DNA of 64,000 nucleotides from Paenibacillus sp. Root52 (GCF_001426865.1 NZ_LMFO01000023.1:496001-560000); one strand, 5' to 3'; shown: positions 18,050-27,188, counted from the stretch's first letter. Numbers and translations: made by a program. The notes: generated from the sequence alone by a model not told the origin.

Positions 18050-19117
18050 TTACTTTCTTGAAGCAACATCGAATGCCGTTTCCATTGCAACACCCTCCGC
18101 TGTCTCTACAACAAACGTCCACGTGCCTTCCGTTGTACGTGTTCCAACAAACCATTCCCACTGAATCTCTCCGTTCTCATCTGCAGTTGCCCAACCAATG
18201 TGCTTGGCTGTACTTTCCCCCGACTTGTAAAAGATCGTTAGATTCGCTGTGGTTCCAGGCTCCACCTTAACCTTAATCATGGCATTATTGCCTATGTATG
18301 CAGGCTCCGGCTTGGACAACACCGTAACGGAACCTGTTGAATCTGTGCCATCTCCACTACCGTCAGAGCCCTCTCCTGTGTCTCCAATCCATAATCGTTC
18401 TGCGGCAGAAGCCTGAATTCGTAGCGATTTGCCGAGAAAAGGTACCTTGAGAGGCAAATCATAACTTAACTCAAGTCTGAAATACGGATTGGTCTTGTTT
18501 TTAAGATTAGGAATAGATACCCCATTCACATGTACTCGTTCATAATCCAGTAGAGAAGTATTCATGAATGGTTTCAGCAACGGCTTAACAACTGGGTCAA
18601 GTACAGCTTCTAGTACAGATGTTTTGATCTCCTGTAAAGGCTGCTCCCCTCGAGCTGCTGCTGCCCGTACCCAGTCACTAAGTGGCTCTGGCAGCGAAGA
18701 TGCATACCCTTCTGCCCACTCTGTGAGGGACAACTCAGGTATTTTCCAACCAGTACCCGAATCACTGCTTCCGCTGCCTGCTGAATCAGAAGGGGTAAAT
18801 ACAAGGGATACGGGATATATCTTAGTAGAGAGCTGTTTCACGGCTTCACCTGCTGTACTTTGTAGCGCAGTAGATACCAGTGTCATTTGCACAATGTAGA
18901 TCAGAAACATGACAAAGAACAAAAATACAGGTAACACTAACGAAGCTTCCAGCACGATGCTACCCTGTTCCTTTTTCAGAGAACGGCTACGTTCTTTCAA
19001 CGATTTTAGATTTTTCAAACGCTCTAGTCTGTTGATCTGTGTTAGGCGTGCCTGCAATCGTTCCAACATTTTCTCTTGCTGAGCCTGCTGTTGATACTGC
19101 TGATACTGCTTATCCAT
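18050..19117 (-). CDS. TadE-like pseudopilin with a C-terminal Ig-like domain
   Basis: A 355-residue protein. A Gln-rich and basic cytoplasmic head (residues 1-50) precedes a class III-type hydrophobic segment, 'GSIVLEASLVLPVFLFFVMF' (about 52-71), with the conserved Glu of TadE pseudopilins. The extracellular part is rich in Ser, Gly and Thr. Residues 265-355 ('PAYIGNNAMIKVKVEP', 'GWATADENGEIQWEWFVG', 'GTWTFVVETAEG') look like an Ig-like beta sandwich, unusual in TadE. It lies between the TadG-like gene and the prepilin peptidase. GGAGG precedes the ATG. Confidence 0.82.
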   Translation of the reverse strand: MDKQYQQYQQQAQQEKMLERLQARLTQINRLERLKNLKSLKERSRSLKKEQGSIVLEASLVLPVFLFFVMFLIYIVQMTLVSTALQSTAGEAVKQLSTKIYPVSLVFTPSDSAGSGSSDSGTGWKIPELSLTEWAEGYASSLPEPLSDWVRAAAARGEQPLQEIKTSVLEAVLDPVVKPLLKPFMNTSLLDYERVHVNGVSIPNLKNKTNPYFRLELSYDLPLKVPFLGKSLRIQASAAERLWIGDTGEGSDGSGDGTDSTGSVTVLSKPEPAYIGNNAMIKVKVEPGTTANLTIFYKSGESTAKHIGWATADENGEIQWEWFVGTRTTEGTWTFVVETAEGVAMETAFDVASRK

Positions 19118-19146
19118 ATTCCCTCCACCAGAAAGAACCTCATTAT

Positions 19147-21336
19147 TCAGTAGGAATAATCCGCCTTCCGATCAATGAAAAGTCGTCCATCCTCAACCTC
19201 ATCTGCACTGCCTAATACCGCACCTATACTTTTGGCGACGCCAGGCAGGAACCATAATTTGATGCTGCTTCGTATCGTGCTAGACGCATAGGTCTGCTTC
19301 TCGTCTGGGTTCACACCCGTATTCATCCTGATCAGCGCAAGCATCCGCGACATTTTCCGTTCATTATTGCTATGCATTAGCAAAAACAGCCTGAGATGAT
19401 CCCGGTATGTCAATTTGACTTTGATATAATCGGACAATTCTACGCTACCCTCTTTGGCAAGAGCCACCATGTCTGCAATCGCATGTGTAATCCCATATAA
19501 AATAGCTGCGGAGAGTACCAGAAGCGGGTTGCCTAATTTGCTATTCTTCACTAACCCTTCCGCCGTACGAATTGCCAGTCGCATCCCAAAGATCTCGGCA
19601 TAAGCAGCCGCAATGTTACCTGAAGGATTATGGAAACCATAAACGATATACTCCAGTTCCTGATTCTCAAGCTTAAAGACATCACCTGCATCTCCACTGC
19701 CCTCTGTCCAGCTAAACAGTTGTCCAAAATCCATTGAATTGAAATAGGCCAGCGCATACTCATTCTGGAACAATTCATCTCCAAGACTGTCTAATAGTCC
19801 CGACATCCCACCAAACAGGCTGTCCATTCCTTTCATGGCATTGCCACCAGAATCGTATGGATCACCATCTATCTCAGCTTTTTTAGCCTCTTCACGACTC
19901 GCCTCGTTAAAAGAAATATTTGCATTGTAGTACGACTCTAATTGCTTGAACGCTTCCTTTGATCCTGAACTGCCCTTTTCAATCTGTGATAACATGCGTT
20001 TGACTTCCTTTAGCTTGCCTTTCGATTCTTTGTCGTTCGCTTTACGCTGAGCATCCGAGCCTCGACCCTCTTCAAGCTGCTTTTTACTTTGCATAATGAT
20101 GTTTGAAGAGCCACTGCGTACATAGGTATTCATGTATTGCTCCGTAGTGCGACTTGCTTGTGTAACTGCGGGTTTGATTGCAACACCGTTTACAGCCGCG
20201 ACACTATGAAGCTGCATATTTAGTTCCATACTGTCCGTTCGAACGAGACTGAAATCTGACGCCTGTGAACGGACTCGCCCATTTAACTGATCGAATAAAG
20301 AATCAGCTCTCACAAGCTCGGAAGCAAGGGAACGCGTACTTTTAGCCTCATCACCTCGTCCAGCAGATGAAGGGCTCGCGCCAGGCAGCGTTGAATTACC
20401 TACGTTATCGTAGCTGGCATTCTGTGAACGATTCTCTCCCTCAGCAATAACTCGCTTCATCTCTTCGTTAATCTGGCGAGCCTCTTCGATCTTGGCATGT
20501 GCTTCCTCCAGCTTGGTCTGATGGGTCTGAAACGCTGGCTGAATAGTCATACTTATGCCTGTCGCCACCCTGCCTACCCCTGTCCGATAACGGCCCAGTT
20601 CTACTATGTACATTTGCTGGGTGAAGGGCAGACCCTCGTCGATTTGCTTTTTATTAAGATAATCCGCGTAACGGGCTGCAGCTTCAGCAGCAGTCTCTGG
20701 TGCTTCTCTTAGCATCTCATCATATATGGCAGACGAAGGCGGCTTCATGATCAGATCCGGAAGATTTTTTAGCTTTTCCGCCGATTCTGTTTGATTATCA
20801 ATCGCTTCATCCAACAATTTTTCTCGTTTGTCATATAGCTTCTGCAATTTTTTGAGTAAATCCACTGTATGTGCTGCTTCCTTCAATTCTTCTGACATCG
20901 GTTTGAAACGATTGACCACTTCAAGGGTAAAATCGACAGGTGCTCGATATTTCATATCCTCTTGAATCTGACGGTTGAAGATCTCGTAATTACCTAATTC
21001 CCGATCCATACTTAAGGCTGTTGTATCCCACTGGATATCAAGAATCGGAAAACCATCCTTCACCGCAGATGGCTTCACACTGTCATTCAGCACCTTAGCC
21101 ATAATTGCTTCGCTGCTACTATCTCCATAAGCAAATAATCCATATTCGCGCAGTGATGGGTCATATGCCGACATGACCGATCTTAGCGCAGCATGTGTCA
21201 TACGTTCAGCCTGCACTTTGAAAGCAGCTATGCGAGCATAGTCAATGAACACAGCAACAAACATATACACGCCTGCCAAAATTAATATTAAAAAAAGGGT
21301 TACGGCTCCCGCTTCACCATCTTTTTTTCTAAACAG
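19147..21336 (-). CDS. TadG-like Flp pilus assembly protein, apparent CTG start
   Basis: A large (729-residue) membrane-anchored extracellular protein of the TadG type. The Tad domain text 'GAVTLFLILILAGVYMFVAV' is a single N-terminal membrane helix. This helix lies upstream of the first TTG at 21277-21279, so the true start must be earlier. The frame is open back to a stop near 21353, and the only plausible start is CTG at 21334-21336, 8 bases after AAGGAGG. The rest is helical, with coiled-coil regions rich in Lys and Glu and a Ser/Gly linker near residue 320. The gene begins 18 bases after the preceding TadE-like gene. Confidence 0.82.
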   Translation of the reverse strand: MFRKKDGEAGAVTLFLILILAGVYMFVAVFIDYARIAAFKVQAERMTHAALRSVMSAYDPSLREYGLFAYGDSSSEAIMAKVLNDSVKPSAVKDGFPILDIQWDTTALSMDRELGNYEIFNRQIQEDMKYRAPVDFTLEVVNRFKPMSEELKEAAHTVDLLKKLQKLYDKREKLLDEAIDNQTESAEKLKNLPDLIMKPPSSAIYDEMLREAPETAAEAAARYADYLNKKQIDEGLPFTQQMYIVELGRYRTGVGRVATGISMTIQPAFQTHQTKLEEAHAKIEEARQINEEMKRVIAEGENRSQNASYDNVGNSTLPGASPSSAGRGDEAKSTRSLASELVRADSLFDQLNGRVRSQASDFSLVRTDSMELNMQLHSVAAVNGVAIKPAVTQASRTTEQYMNTYVRSGSSNIIMQSKKQLEEGRGSDAQRKANDKESKGKLKEVKRMLSQIEKGSSGSKEAFKQLESYYNANISFNEASREEAKKAEIDGDPYDSGGNAMKGMDSLFGGMSGLLDSLGDELFQNEYALAYFNSMDFGQLFSWTEGSGDAGDVFKLENQELEYIVYGFHNPSGNIAAAYAEIFGMRLAIRTAEGLVKNSKLGNPLLVLSAAILYGITHAIADMVALAKEGSVELSDYIKVKLTYRDHLRLFLLMHSNNERKMSRMLALIRMNTGVNPDEKQTYASSTIRSSIKLWFLPGVAKSIGAVLGSADEVEDGRLFIDRKADYSY

Positions 21337-21354
21337 CGCTCCCCCCTCCTTCTG

Positions 21355-22035
21355 TCACTTTTTACGATTCCCAAAATATTGCACGACCTGTCCCGCTTCC
21401 GCAGCATTACGATCTCCGGTTCCACCTTTGCCTTTGAACTTGGCTCCATAATAACGAATTAAATCCACTGTTCGAATGAACTCTACCGGCTCAACCACCG
21501 CTGATGATGCAGTTGTAAATACACTGTTACCTGAACCAAACAATAAGGAAGGTAGCGGTAGAGATATCATCTGTTCAAGCTTGGTTGTTACTTTTCGCTG
21601 AATCAGCGTATTCTGGTATTCAATCGTTCCAGTCATAGCCGCAGGCATGCCTTGAACTGCATGGGATAACTTTTGTTCAGATAAGCTACCGCCTTCACCA
21701 GCCGGCACCGAAACCGTAACTTGATTGTCAGCTCCTGCCCAGCCGAATAGTGCACCGAGCAATTGGTCATCCTTTAATCTCCAGTAGAGATTGTCGTACT
21801 CTCCTGTAGCAAACTCTCCGGTCATCGCTTGCTTATGACTGTTATCCCAGCTGTAAGCGGCTCGCTCGGATGCAGCATATGCATGCTGGTTCAAGAACGT
21901 CTTTTGATACATAAACATGCTGAAGAAAAGAAGGATCACAAGCGTAAACAACACAACAGGGAAGACCAGGGAAGCTTCAATGGTGAAGCTCCCTTCTTCC
22001 TTCCTCACCTTACTTATCCGGGAAAAAATCATCAC
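21355..22035 (-). CDS. TadE-like pseudopilin
   Basis: A 226-residue pseudopilin with an N-terminal 'EEGSFTIEASLVFPVVLFTL' segment, the class III signal with Glu at +5, followed by an extracellular domain. 'QHAYAASERAAYSWDN' is a recurring TadE feature. It starts at GTG (22033-22035), or at ATG three bases later, with AGGTGA upstream. Its 5' end overlaps the Flp pilin gene by 26 bases in another frame. It probably forms a minor pilus component or assembly tip. Confidence 0.85.
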   Translation of the reverse strand: MMIFSRISKVRKEEGSFTIEASLVFPVVLFTLVILLFFSMFMYQKTFLNQHAYAASERAAYSWDNSHKQAMTGEFATGEYDNLYWRLKDDQLLGALFGWAGADNQVTVSVPAGEGGSLSEQKLSHAVQGMPAAMTGTIEYQNTLIQRKVTTKLEQMISLPLPSLLFGSGNSVFTTASSAVVEPVEFIRTVDLIRYYGAKFKGKGGTGDRNAAEAGQVVQYFGNRKK

Positions 22036-22204
22036 TTTTCTTCGTCACCTTACTAAGGAGATTCGTGACTAATTCAGTTATTTGTTTTTTGAATATCAAT
22101 GCAATGATGATAATAACGCCGATAATCAAGATGAGTTCTAACGTGCCCAGCCCATCCTCTTCCTTCCAAAAGCTATTTACCTTGTTATTTAATAATTTCA
22201 GCAT
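22010..22204 (-). CDS. Flp-type (type IVb) major pilin
   Basis: A 64-residue prepilin. The leader ends in 'EEDG', and the mature N-terminus is 'LGTLELILIIGVIIIIALIF', with Glu at +5 after the predicted Gly/Leu cleavage. The C-terminus is short and charged ('KVTKKSDDFFPDK'). Size and pattern match Flp1 pilins of Gram-positive Tad systems. GGAGG lies 7 bases before the ATG. It sits between tadC and the TadE-like gene and is probably processed by the A24 peptidase at 17475-17984. Confidence 0.88.
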   Translation of the reverse strand: MLKLLNNKVNSFWKEEDGLGTLELILIIGVIIIIALIFKKQITELVTNLLSKVTKKSDDFFPDK

Positions 22205-22215
22205 CCCAATTCCTC

Positions 22216-23085
22216 CTACATATTCATCATCATAAAAGCAGGTGCCCCAATCATCACAACGATCGTAAAAAAGATCAGTACCATTGGAAACACAAGTTTG
22301 GAAGAAGCCTGTTCTCCCTTTGCCCGGCTAACAGCCTTACGTTTCTCCCACAACACATGCGAAAGATCCCGCAGCGCCAATACAAAGTCACCTCCCCCAC
22401 GCCGGAAATTAAGTAACACGGTTGTTGTGAAGATCGTTACTTCCTGTACTCCGCAGCGCCGGCTGAACTGCTCGAACGATTGTTGAAACGAATAACCGTT
22501 ATTCAAGTCGTGGGCTGTCTTCCGCAGTTCGTTGTATAATGGATGATCTCGTTCCCCCTGACTGGCAACACAATGCATAATGGCACGTTGTACCGTCTCT
22601 CCAGCACCAACCAATAGAACAATTCGATTCAGTAGCTCTGGTAATTCCACCAGAATATCCTGATCTCTGCGTTGCACCTTACTGCTGAGATCCTTGTATA
22701 GCGCAAATGGCAGGAGAGCGCCAAGCACTATACCACCTGCCAATCCACCAAGACCTATATCCCCAATAAGAGATAACAAGCAACCCACCAATAACATAAG
22801 CCAGGTATACGTCAGCATCTCAGCGCTATAGAGCAACGTTTTTTCTCCACTGTGCTGTATGCCATACATCTTCTGAATGGCATGCTGCATACGGAACATC
22901 ACAACAGGCAATCGACGACCCACCTCAAACTTATCCAATAGAAACAAGAATGGAGCGTGCAGTTGCTTGAATCGTAATCCTTCCATATCCAGCTTGCGTA
23001 AATGGCGATAAGTCTGTCCTTTGGTACGATCCAGTATCAGCCATCCAATCCCGAGCATCCCTCCGAATATGACGGGAAGTAGCAT
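22216..23085 (-). CDS. Type II secretion F-type membrane protein, TadC-like
   Basis: A 289-residue inner-membrane platform protein of the Tad system. It has an N-terminal helix, a pair of helices mid-protein, a T2SSF cytoplasmic domain ('ELPELLNRIVLLVGAGETVQ', then 'VTIFTTTVLLNFRRGGGDF') and a C-terminal helix. The ATG at 23083-23085 has AAGGAG 8 bases upstream; the GTG at 23094 does not. With TadB it should form the base on which the TadA ATPase acts. Confidence 0.9.
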   Translation of the reverse strand: MLLPVIFGGMLGIGWLILDRTKGQTYRHLRKLDMEGLRFKQLHAPFLFLLDKFEVGRRLPVVMFRMQHAIQKMYGIQHSGEKTLLYSAEMLTYTWLMLLVGCLLSLIGDIGLGGLAGGIVLGALLPFALYKDLSSKVQRRDQDILVELPELLNRIVLLVGAGETVQRAIMHCVASQGERDHPLYNELRKTAHDLNNGYSFQQSFEQFSRRCGVQEVTIFTTTVLLNFRRGGGDFVLALRDLSHVLWEKRKAVSRAKGEQASSKLVFPMVLIFFTIVVMIGAPAFMMMNM

Positions 23086-23147
23086 CGTTTCCACTCCTTA
23101 TCATGTAGTCCGTATTCAGCCAGCCCTCGTAATTAAAAGTTCAATCC

Positions 23148-23912
23148 CTATACTTTGATATCCATAATTCGTGTAATCCATAGATAACAGCAGGCAAGCA
23201 GTGCTAAAGCACCTGTGGAGATTAGATATCCCATGCCGCTATATAGAGGTTCCATAAAATCCTTTGCAGTCAAATTAAGAAAAATAAGAAATATAAATGG
23301 TGCAGCAAACATCGCCTTGGATTCGAACTTTTTCTGTGCTATGGCAACCATAATATCCTGCTGAATATCTAGCTTTTCTCCGATTACCGAAGAAGTTCGC
23401 CGGACAACCTCCACCAGGTCACCGCCTGTTCGTTTACAAGTTATAAACACATCGGCAAAATTAGTAATGTCCTCAACCTGTGCTCGATCAGAAAAGTCCT
23501 GCAACGCTTCCTCAATAGGCTGCCCATACTCCATCCGTGTCCGAAGAATAGTAAACTCCCGAATAAGATCCGTATCTGCTTCAGGGTTTAACATACGTAA
23601 ATCTTCAACGGATTCCTTAAATCCATTCTCAACTGATTTTCCGGCAGCCAATGCAGAAGACAATGCATACAATGCCTGTTTAAAATGTAGACTGAGCGTT
23701 GTTCTCCTTCGTTCCAACAACACCTTAGTCCAATGTTTAGGCACCCAGATACACCCTGCAGCCAAGATGATGCCAGCCAACCAGTGATGGTAGAATAGAA
23801 TCCCGATACCGAAAAATAACAATCCACTGATCAACATGCAGGTAAATCGCTGTCTCCGGGATAGCGTGAATACGGTGTAATTGGTTAATGCTTGTCTAGC
23901 TTCCGCCAACAC
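23148..23912 (-). CDS. Type II secretion F-type membrane protein, TadB-like
   Basis: A 254-residue protein with two N-terminal helices ('LISGLLFFGIGILFYHHWL', 'IILAAGCIWVP'), a T2SSF domain ('LYALSSALAAGKSVENGF', 'FITCKRTGGDLVEVVRR') and two C-terminal helices. It is the partner of the TadC-like protein. GTG (23910-23912) follows AAGGTGA. The order TadA-TadB-TadC is conserved with other Tad operons. Confidence 0.9.
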   Translation of the reverse strand: MLAEARQALTNYTVFTLSRRQRFTCMLISGLLFFGIGILFYHHWLAGIILAAGCIWVPKHWTKVLLERRRTTLSLHFKQALYALSSALAAGKSVENGFKESVEDLRMLNPEADTDLIREFTILRTRMEYGQPIEEALQDFSDRAQVEDITNFADVFITCKRTGGDLVEVVRRTSSVIGEKLDIQQDIMVAIAQKKFESKAMFAAPFIFLIFLNLTAKDFMEPLYSGMGYLISTGALALLACCYLWITRIMDIKV

Positions 23913-23940
23913 TAATCACCTTCCAAACAATATCTGATAT

Positions 23941-25257
23941 CTAATTAACGTTGTTATCTGAAAAAGTATTCTTCAACGAATTGTGTTCCTTTGTTCGTTC
24001 TATGTATTCTGCAAACCAATCCCCTAAGCCAGCCATCTGAATTTTATCGATTTGACTCAGCATGCCAACCTGTATCAGTCCCCCGATGATCCTGCCTTCA
24101 TGTTCTTCTTGCTCTTGGAATCGAAACAAAGGATTGAGCAGCACTTCCCCGTTCTCTATACCCACAACCTCACTAATCTCAGTTACTCTACGTGATCGAT
24201 CACGTAGCCTGGACAGATGTACAAAGATATCAATCGCTGAGCTAATCTGCTGCCGCACAACAGCAATCGGAAGATCTGCACCACTAAGTACCATGGTTTC
24301 CAGCCTGCTGATCATATCGCGAATATTATTGGCATGCCCAGTGCTCAAGCTACCATCATGACCTGTATTCATGGCTTGCAACATATCTAGCGCCTCCGCG
24401 CCCCGAACCTCACCAATAACAATACGATTGGGTCTCATCCGTAAGGAAGACTTGATTAGATCCCGGATCGATATCTCACCCTTACCTTCGGTGTTGGCAT
24501 TACGTGTCTCCATAGAAACGAGGTTAGGTACAGTCACAATCTGTAGCTCTGCCGAATCCTCAATCGTAATAATCCGCTCATCAGCCGGAATGAACTGAGA
24601 TAATGCATTGAGGAACGTGGTTTTCCCTGAACCCGTACCGCCCCCGATAAAAATATTGTGCTTACTACGTACCAACTGTTGTAATAATTCTGCTGCCTCT
24701 TCATGCAATGCGCCCTTCTGAATCAGATTCAACATCGTCAGCGGTTCACTCGGAAATTTACGAATTGTCATCGTAGGCCCCTTCAAGGCAATGGGCGGCA
24801 ATACGATATTGACACGTGAACCGTCCTTAAGCCTGGCATCAACGATTGGAGAAGATTCGTTAACAATTCGGTTTACCCCAGACACGATCATCTGAATAAT
24901 ATCTTCTAGCCGTTCCTTGGATTCGAATTCAAGTGTAATCCGGCTAACTTCACCTGCTTGCTCTACAAATATCTCCCTATGGCTATTAATCATAATCTCC
25001 GTAATATCGGGATGATCCACAAGCGGCTGTAATATATCTAGCCCACGGAAGGAGTCAAACAACCGTTGTACCAACGTATGTCGCTCTCCAGATGTCAGGT
25101 CATGCAGATTGGGATCAGAGAGCACTTTCCGCTCAATACCCTGCCACAACTCCTCGTCTCCTGCAGATGAAGTCAGATCCAGCCCAGCTCTTACTTCCTG
25201 GCGCATATGCTGGAATAATTCTTCCCGGTTCAGATCATTGAGGGATGAGTCTGTCAT
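23941..25257 (-). CDS. tadA: Tad pilus assembly ATPase TadA/CpaF
   Basis: A 438-residue secretion ATPase that drives pilus extension. Walker A 'GGGTGSGKTT' is at residues 205-214; 'ITIEDSAELQI' (Asp box), 'RPNRIVIGEVRGAEALDML' (Walker B region) and 'NTGHDGSLSTGHANN' (His box) follow. The ATG at 25255-25257 shares its A with the TAA of the TadZ-like gene and has GGGAGG 6 bases upstream. The longer frame to 25335 would overlap the upstream gene and lacks a site. Confidence 0.95.
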   Translation of the reverse strand: MTDSSLNDLNREELFQHMRQEVRAGLDLTSSAGDEELWQGIERKVLSDPNLHDLTSGERHTLVQRLFDSFRGLDILQPLVDHPDITEIMINSHREIFVEQAGEVSRITLEFESKERLEDIIQMIVSGVNRIVNESSPIVDARLKDGSRVNIVLPPIALKGPTMTIRKFPSEPLTMLNLIQKGALHEEAAELLQQLVRSKHNIFIGGGTGSGKTTFLNALSQFIPADERIITIEDSAELQIVTVPNLVSMETRNANTEGKGEISIRDLIKSSLRMRPNRIVIGEVRGAEALDMLQAMNTGHDGSLSTGHANNIRDMISRLETMVLSGADLPIAVVRQQISSAIDIFVHLSRLRDRSRRVTEISEVVGIENGEVLLNPLFRFQEQEEHEGRIIGGLIQVGMLSQIDKIQMAGLGDWFAEYIERTKEHNSLKNTFSDNNVN

Positions 25258-26477
25258 TAGCGTCCTCCCATTCCCTGGTGAATTCGACCTGTCTGTGTTA
25301 GCTCTTCCTCCCCATTCTGGATCAGCAGTGCGCACAGTCTTTTCACTTCTCGCTGAAAGATTGGTGAGCTAAGCAGAACTTCCTCCTGACTAATCTGCCT
25401 CCAGGATGGAATATATGGCAATACGGCATCCAGATGCAGATCAGGTCTTGGCGTCGCATTCACAACACTATCCCGATACTTGTTCACGACGAATCGTGCA
25501 CGATCCATTACACTATCAATCCAGTTCGGCTTCACCCGTTCAGCGTACTGTATCCATTGCCCCCAGCGATGCATCGCAGCAAGTTCATCTTCTACGAGCC
25601 ATACGAATGTATCTGCTGTTTCGATGATCCCTTCACTGCGTCCATCCCAACCTGAATCTCCATCTAGAATAATGACATCGTATTGTCCACATTGGATCAG
25701 GTATTGAATGAGATTAGCTGTATCCTCCTTGGACATTTGCAACAACTCTTTGCGATTGGATAGAGGCCAGAATACATCAGACTTCAATCCCTCATGACGG
25801 AGCACATAATGATCTACACCTTTGGACGGTGATTGGGATTGTACTGCTTTTCCTGTTTCTTTCCGGCTGACCTTCAGATCGTATAACAGTCGAGACAACC
25901 CCTTTTCGGCATCAGGCTGACGCTGTAAGCCTCGAGTTAGACCCTTCTCAAGGAAGGGTTGCGTACTGTCTAATGTCTCCAGATTAAGGTAGAGCACAGC
26001 ATATCCAGCGAGTCCTAACTGCTTCGCCATATGCAGAGCAACTGCTGTCTTCCCACTTCCACCTGAAGCAGATATGACTCCAATGGAAAGGGTGTCCTGA
26101 CCGGGTCGATGCGCTTTCTTACGACGTGGCTGACGGCATGCGTTCATTACCGCATCTAGCAAAGAGGGCAGAGGTTGATATTTCATCAACTGTTTATCCT
26201 CCTGCACCTCATCATTCCCCTCACTTAGCATTAACCATGGTATACCCGAGGTATCACCACCACTACTAAGCCAGGCGTTCAGCAGCTCCGGCTCCGCAAT
26301 GACCAGATCGGGTATCTCTCGCTCCCCCTGTCCATGCATATGCTCCCTGAATGGCTCCCATTGTGAAAAAGCTGTAAATCGCAAACCTGAGCCTGCTGAG
26401 CCCCCCTGTGCAAAATCTAACCAGGCGCTGATATACTCTCGATCTTTTGAAGCAAGCACTACTTTCAGAACAATCAA
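25257..26477 (-). CDS. TadZ/CpaE-like MinD-family ATPase
   Basis: A 406-residue protein, first in the Tad operon. The N-terminal 125 residues form an atypical receiver-like domain. The C-terminal part is a ParA/MinD ATPase with 'SASGGSGKTAVALHMAKQL' (P-loop near residues 139-144) and 'YDVIILDGDSGWDGRSEG' (switch region). TadZ proteins place the pilus machine at cell poles or other sites. I start at TTG (26475-26477), 8 bases after GGAGG; the longer reading to 26564 would run through the terminator hairpin. It shares one base with tadA. Confidence 0.88.
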   Translation of the reverse strand: MIVLKVVLASKDREYISAWLDFAQGGSAGSGLRFTAFSQWEPFREHMHGQGEREIPDLVIAEPELLNAWLSSGGDTSGIPWLMLSEGNDEVQEDKQLMKYQPLPSLLDAVMNACRQPRRKKAHRPGQDTLSIGVISASGGSGKTAVALHMAKQLGLAGYAVLYLNLETLDSTQPFLEKGLTRGLQRQPDAEKGLSRLLYDLKVSRKETGKAVQSQSPSKGVDHYVLRHEGLKSDVFWPLSNRKELLQMSKEDTANLIQYLIQCGQYDVIILDGDSGWDGRSEGIIETADTFVWLVEDELAAMHRWGQWIQYAERVKPNWIDSVMDRARFVVNKYRDSVVNATPRPDLHLDAVLPYIPSWRQISQEEVLLSSPIFQREVKRLCALLIQNGEEELTQTGRIHQGMGGR

Positions 26478-26504
26478 TGTACTCCCCTCCCCGCAAAAAA
26501 AGCA

Positions 26505-26557
26505 CAAAAAAGCACCGTCCAATGACTGCATGAGCATGCAGCATATGGACGGTGCTT
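26505..26557 (-). terminator. Intrinsic terminator in the leader of the Tad operon (possible attenuator)
   Basis: Read on the minus strand, a perfect 12-bp stem (AAGCACCGTCCA / TGGACGGTGCTT, at 26546-26557 and 26510-26521) encloses a 7-bp inner stem (CTGCATG/CATGCAG) and is followed by TTTTTT, then by another T7. The ribosome site of the TadZ-like gene begins about 15 bases later. A short competing hairpin is also possible: GACGG just upstream can pair with the CCGTC of the left arm. Confidence 0.8.
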
Positions 26558-26583
26558 CCGTCACGTGCTATGAATGTATGGAT

Positions 26584-26618
26584 AATATATCATACAATTT
26601 CTGGGGGAGCAAGAGATT
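26584..26618 (-). promoter_or_regulatory. Candidate promoter of the Tad operon
   Basis: On the minus strand, TTGCTC and TATATT (26584-26589) are 17 bases apart, giving a start near 26577, about 20 bases before the terminator hairpin. The -35 match is modest (3 of 6) and the -10 good. If it is real, every Tad transcript meets the hairpin first. Confidence 0.4.
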
Positions 26619-26692
26619 TATACAAATGAGCCTATGGCCTAATTCACCTAAACCTCACGCACTCGTTGCAGACATCTATCCGATGATCCATA

Positions 26693-27076
26693 TTAGGAAT
26701 TATACAACGCGCCAAATTCAATAATGTTACGATCCGGATCAAGCACAAAAATCTGTGCAAAGCCAGCCACACTATCCGGTCTCGCTTCGTATTCAATGCC
26801 TTGCTTCGTGAGCCAGTCTATGGTTTCCTGATAGCTTGTAACCCAGATGGCAAAATGCCCATCCGTCGTATCAATCCCCGCTTCACGCAGCGTATGCCCT
26901 TCTGGATGCTGGAGCAAATGCAGCTGCTGACTTCCAATGGCGTACCATATACCTGTAGAGCGAAAAGGCGGACGTTCAATCTCCTGCATCTGTAGCAGTC
27001 CAGAGTAGAATTGCTTCGCAATCTCCAGATCACGTACAGCCAGACTGACATGATGTAAATGTGCATATTGAATCAT
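26693..27076 (-). CDS. VOC (glyoxalase/bleomycin-resistance fold) family protein
   Basis: A 127-residue single-domain VOC protein: 'HLHHVSLAVRDLEIAKQFY' opens the first beta-alpha-beta unit, and 'IFVLDPDRNIIEFGALYNS' closes the second, with His and Glu as potential metal ligands. Such proteins include glyoxalases, dioxygenases and drug-binding proteins; the substrate cannot be named. It lies upstream of the Tad operon on the same strand but is separated by that operon's own candidate promoter. Confidence 0.88.
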   Translation of the reverse strand: MIQYAHLHHVSLAVRDLEIAKQFYSGLLQMQEIERPPFRSTGIWYAIGSQQLHLLQHPEGHTLREAGIDTTDGHFAIWVTSYQETIDWLTKQGIEYEARPDSVAGFAQIFVLDPDRNIIEFGALYNS

Positions 27077-27188
27077 TTCTGAATCCCCTCTCTTAAGATA
27101 CTGTCCAAGCTATTTCACGTTAAACGTTTACATAAATTCTACTATACATTCCTAATCCATGACCAGGAAAGATGGACATAAACAAAAA

